A stretch of 6,807 nt of DNA from Oscillospiraceae bacterium. GTDB taxonomy: Bacteria > Bacillota > Clostridia > Oscillospirales > Oscillospiraceae. Shown in pieces: positions 5,395 through 6,807 of this stretch. The stretch spans positions 1 through 6,807 of the forward strand of contig JAEDJB010000102.1 of assembly GCA_016296565.1 (NCBI GenBank). The letters are read 5' to 3'. The notes under the pieces were generated by a model. That model saw only the letters and a list, made by a program, of their open reading frames with translations. It was not told where the DNA came from and did no database searches. The position numbers were made by a program, and so were the translations under genes. How positions within the stretch are numbered: the stretch's first letter is position 1; each line of letters starts with the position of its first letter.

Positions 5395-6392
5395 AAACTG
5401 CGGTGTTGGGCTCCGGTGGCTGGGGTACCGCCCTGGCCATGGTGCTGGCGGACAACGGCCATGAGGTGACCCTTTGGTCCTACCTGGAGGAGGAATCCCG
5501 CACCCTGCAGGAAACCAGGGAGAACCCGCTGCTCCCCGGGGTGAAGCTGCCAGACTCCATCCGGTACACCTGGGACCTGTCCTGCGTCCGGGGCTGCCAG
5601 GTGGTGGTGATGGCCACGCCCTCTTTCGGGGTGCGGTCCACCGCCAGCCAGATTAAGAACGACCTTACCCCGGACATGACCCTGGTGTCCGTGTCCAAGG
5701 GCATTGAGAAGGGGACATCTCTGCGGATGACCCAGATCATCCAGGAGGCCACCGGGGGAATCTGCCCGGTGGTGGCGCTGTCCGGCCCCTCCCACGCGGA
5801 GGAGGTGGCCCGGGGCGTGCCCACGGCTGTGGTTTCCGCCTGCCCGGACCGGAAAGCGGCGGAGCGGGTCCAGGACCTGTTTCTCAATGAGCGCTTCCGG
5901 GTTTACAGTTCCTCCGATGTCATCGGTGTGGAGCTGGGGGGCGCTCTGAAAAACGTGATGGCACTGTGCTCCGGCTGCGTCACCGGCATGGGCTGCGGAG
6001 ATAATACCAAGGCCATGCTCATGACCCGTGGTCTTACGGAAATTGCCCGCCTGGGGGTGGCCCTGGGGGGCACCAAGGACACCTTCGCCGGCCTTGCCGG
6101 CATGGGGGATCTTATCGTCACCTGCACCTCCATGAACTCCCGGAACTACCGGGCGGGCCTGCTTATCGGCCAGGGGGTTCCGGTCCCCGAGGCGGTGAAG
6201 AAGATCGGCGCCGTGGTGGAGGGCTACTACGCGGTGGACTCCGCCCGGGAGCTGGCCCAGCGGGCGGGGGTGGAGATGCCCATCACCCAGGCGGCCTACC
6301 AGGTCCTCTATGAGGGAGGCGACCCCCAGACCCTGTTCCAGCAGCTGATGCGCCGGGAAAAGCGCCACGAAACCGAGGAAGGCTGGCTGTAA
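5391..6392 (+). CDS. gpsA: NAD(P)+-dependent glycerol-3-phosphate dehydrogenase
   Basis: 333-residue cytosolic GpsA, which reduces dihydroxyacetone phosphate to sn-glycerol 3-phosphate for phospholipid synthesis. The N-terminal Rossmann fold has GSGGWGTA (7-14). Further family motifs are MATPS (74-78), SVSKGIEKGT (100-109), LSGPSHAEEVARG (130-142), the substrate-site helix ELGGALKNVMAL (181-192) with catalytic lysine K187, and GLAGMGDLIVTCTSMNSRNYRAG (234-256). The end, VVEGYYA (275-281) onward, is normal. The ATG at 5391 shares ATGA with the plsY stop; AAGGCGG lies a few bases upstream, within plsY. Longer in-frame readings exist but would overlap plsY by up to about 200 bases and are rejected. 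GpsA supplies the acceptor that PlsY acylates, so the coupled pair makes metabolic sense. It is the last gene of the operon as seen here. Confidence 0.98.
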   Translation: MKTAVLGSGGWGTALAMVLADNGHEVTLWSYLEEESRTLQETRENPLLPGVKLPDSIRYTWDLSCVRGCQVVVMATPSFGVRSTASQIKNDLTPDMTLVSVSKGIEKGTSLRMTQIIQEATGGICPVVALSGPSHAEEVARGVPTAVVSACPDRKAAERVQDLFLNERFRVYSSSDVIGVELGGALKNVMALCSGCVTGMGCGDNTKAMLMTRGLTEIARLGVALGGTKDTFAGLAGMGDLIVTCTSMNSRNYRAGLLIGQGVPVPEAVKKIGAVVEGYYAVDSARELAQRAGVEMPITQAAYQVLYEGGDPQTLFQQLMRREKRHETEEGWL

Positions 6393-6412
6393 GAACAAAT
6401 TCTTCGGTTTTT
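6370..6412 (+). terminator. Weak terminator-like hairpin overlapping the end of gpsA
   Basis: AAACCGAGGAA (6370-6380, in the last gpsA codons) can pair with TTCTTCGGTTT (6400-6410) as an 11-bp stem with one G-T wobble and a 19-base loop that contains the stop codon. Only two further T follow the stem, within a run of five (6408-6412), so the U-tract is short and partly in the stem. It may cause partial termination or stabilise the 3' end. It is the only terminator candidate between gpsA and the rpmB promoter. Confidence 0.4.
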
Positions 6413-6433
6413 GAGAAAACTGCAAAATAGGCC

Positions 6434-6462
6434 TTGCATTTTTCTCACTTTTCTGCTATCAT
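6434..6462 (+). promoter_or_regulatory. Sigma-A promoter for rpmB
   Basis: -35 TTGCAT at 6434-6439, a 17-base spacer, and -10 TATCAT at 6457-6462 preceded by TGC (extended -10). The surrounding AT-rich stretch contrasts with the GC-rich genes. Transcription would start near 6469, giving a leader of about 65 bases before rpmB. Confidence 0.78.
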
Positions 6463-6488
6463 ACTAACCGATGCTTTTTAGATATCAA

Positions 6489-6505
6489 TGCACCGTTCCG
6501 GTGTA
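6489..6505 (+). other. Hairpin in the rpmB 5' leader
   Basis: TGCACCG (6489-6495) pairs with CGGTGTA (6499-6505) around a 3-base TTC loop, with one G-T wobble; the inner five pairs are perfect. It lies in the predicted leader, 13 bases before the Shine-Dalgarno sequence at 6519-6526. No U-tract follows. It might be a binding site for ribosomal protein feedback or simply a leader stabiliser; neither is shown. Confidence 0.4.
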
Positions 6506-6534
6506 ATCATAAACCAGCGAGGAGGTTCAAGCGA

Positions 6535-6723
6535 ATGGCTAAATGTGAATTTTGTGACAAGGGCGTCGTGTTCGGCATTCAGGTTTCCCACTCTCACCGC
6601 CGCTCCAATCGTCCCTGGAAGCCCAACGTCAAGCGTGTGAAGGCGATTGTTAACGGCACTCCCAAGCACGTCTATGTGTGCACTCATTGCCTCCGTTCGG
6701 GCAAAGTTACCCGCGCTGTCTGA
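6535..6723 (+). CDS. rpmB: 50S ribosomal protein L28 (bL28)
   Basis: 62-residue L28 of the large ribosomal subunit. The start MAKCEFCDKGVVFG, the block VSHSHRRSNRPWKPNVKRV (17-35) and the end CTHCLRSGKVTRAV are characteristic. It is the zinc-binding C+ form with C4/C7 and C49/C52. GAGGAGGT (6519-6526) lies 8 bases before the ATG at 6535. The gene appears to be monocistronic: its own promoter upstream and a strong terminator about 20 bases after the stop. As with L32, codon use is less biased to third-position G/C than in the long operon genes. Confidence 0.98.
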   Translation: MAKCEFCDKGVVFGIQVSHSHRRSNRPWKPNVKRVKAIVNGTPKHVYVCTHCLRSGKVTRAV

Positions 6724-6742
6724 TTGACAAGTCCGCAAGTAA

Positions 6743-6784
6743 AAAAGAGCACAGGCCATCCGGCCCGTGCTCTTTTCTTTTTTT
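6743..6784. terminator. Strong, probably bidirectional terminator after rpmB
   Basis: AAAAGAGCAC (6743-6752) pairs with GTGCTCTTTT (6767-6776). An A/C mismatch follows, then GGCC (6754-6757) with GGCC (6762-6765) around a 4-base loop. Rightward it ends in a T-rich tract (TTTTCTTTTTTT). Read leftward, the A-run at 6741-6746 gives six T, so it could also stop a convergent transcript entering from the right edge. The last 23 bases of the window show nothing assignable. Confidence 0.93.
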
Positions 6785-6807
6785 GCCAGAAGCTCCCGCG
6801 GCCATAC

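Noticed and set aside
5331..6425. 364-codon open frame on the minus strand opposite gpsA
   Set aside because: Same third-position effect: H/G/A-rich translation without recognisable domains, antisense to a fully conserved GpsA.
6785..6807. Minus-strand ATG near the right edge as a gene start
   Set aside because: The frame would run straight through the rpmB terminator and antisense to rpmB, with no ribosome binding site visible in the few bases available.
1..6807. CRISPR array, tRNA/rRNA genes, insertion sequences, phage or toxin-antitoxin genes
   Set aside because: Both strands were read for regular repeats, cloverleaf-like arms and transposase or small toxin-like genes; none was found. 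The gaps are short and explained by promoters, terminators and small hairpins.

Overview
The window is an ordinary chromosomal housekeeping segment from a GC-rich member of the Firmicutes, most likely class Clostridia and close to Oscillospiraceae (Flavonifractor/Lawsonibacter-like genera). The evidence is strong AGGAGG ribosome binding sites before nearly every gene, heavy G/C preference at third codon positions, the DUF512 radical-SAM / der / plsY / gpsA gene order, and clostridial variants of several protein motifs. The family placement is inferred from remembered sequence features, not from a search.

Left to right: a minus-strand RluA-family pseudouridine synthase runs off the left edge (1-953). 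A divergent promoter region (about 1037-1141) fires left into that gene and right into yceD (DUF177) and rpmF (ribosomal protein L32), which form a short operon closed by a strong intrinsic terminator (about 1882-1911). A 158-bp gap follows that holds the terminator and a double-hairpin, repeat-like element. Next comes a tightly packed plus-strand operon: a PDZ/radical-SAM/DUF512 protein, der (double-domain ribosome-assembly GTPase), plsY (glycerol-3-phosphate acyltransferase) and gpsA (glycerol-3-phosphate dehydrogenase). The der-plsY gap is 4 bases and plsY-gpsA share an ATGA overlap. A weak terminator-like hairpin overlaps the gpsA stop. rpmB (ribosomal protein L28) then has its own promoter and a strong terminator at the right edge.

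Two themes meet here. One is ribosome production: rRNA pseudouridylation, YceD, L32, Der and L28. The other is the start of phospholipid synthesis: GpsA makes sn-glycerol 3-phosphate and PlsY acylates it to lysophosphatidate.

I found no phage, transposase, CRISPR array, defence locus or tRNA/rRNA, and nothing that amounts to a new multi-gene system. The items most worth a second look are the uncharacterised DUF512 radical-SAM protein, the altered catalytic motifs of PlsY, the double-hairpin element at 1924-1984, and small hairpins in the leaders of both ribosomal protein genes.
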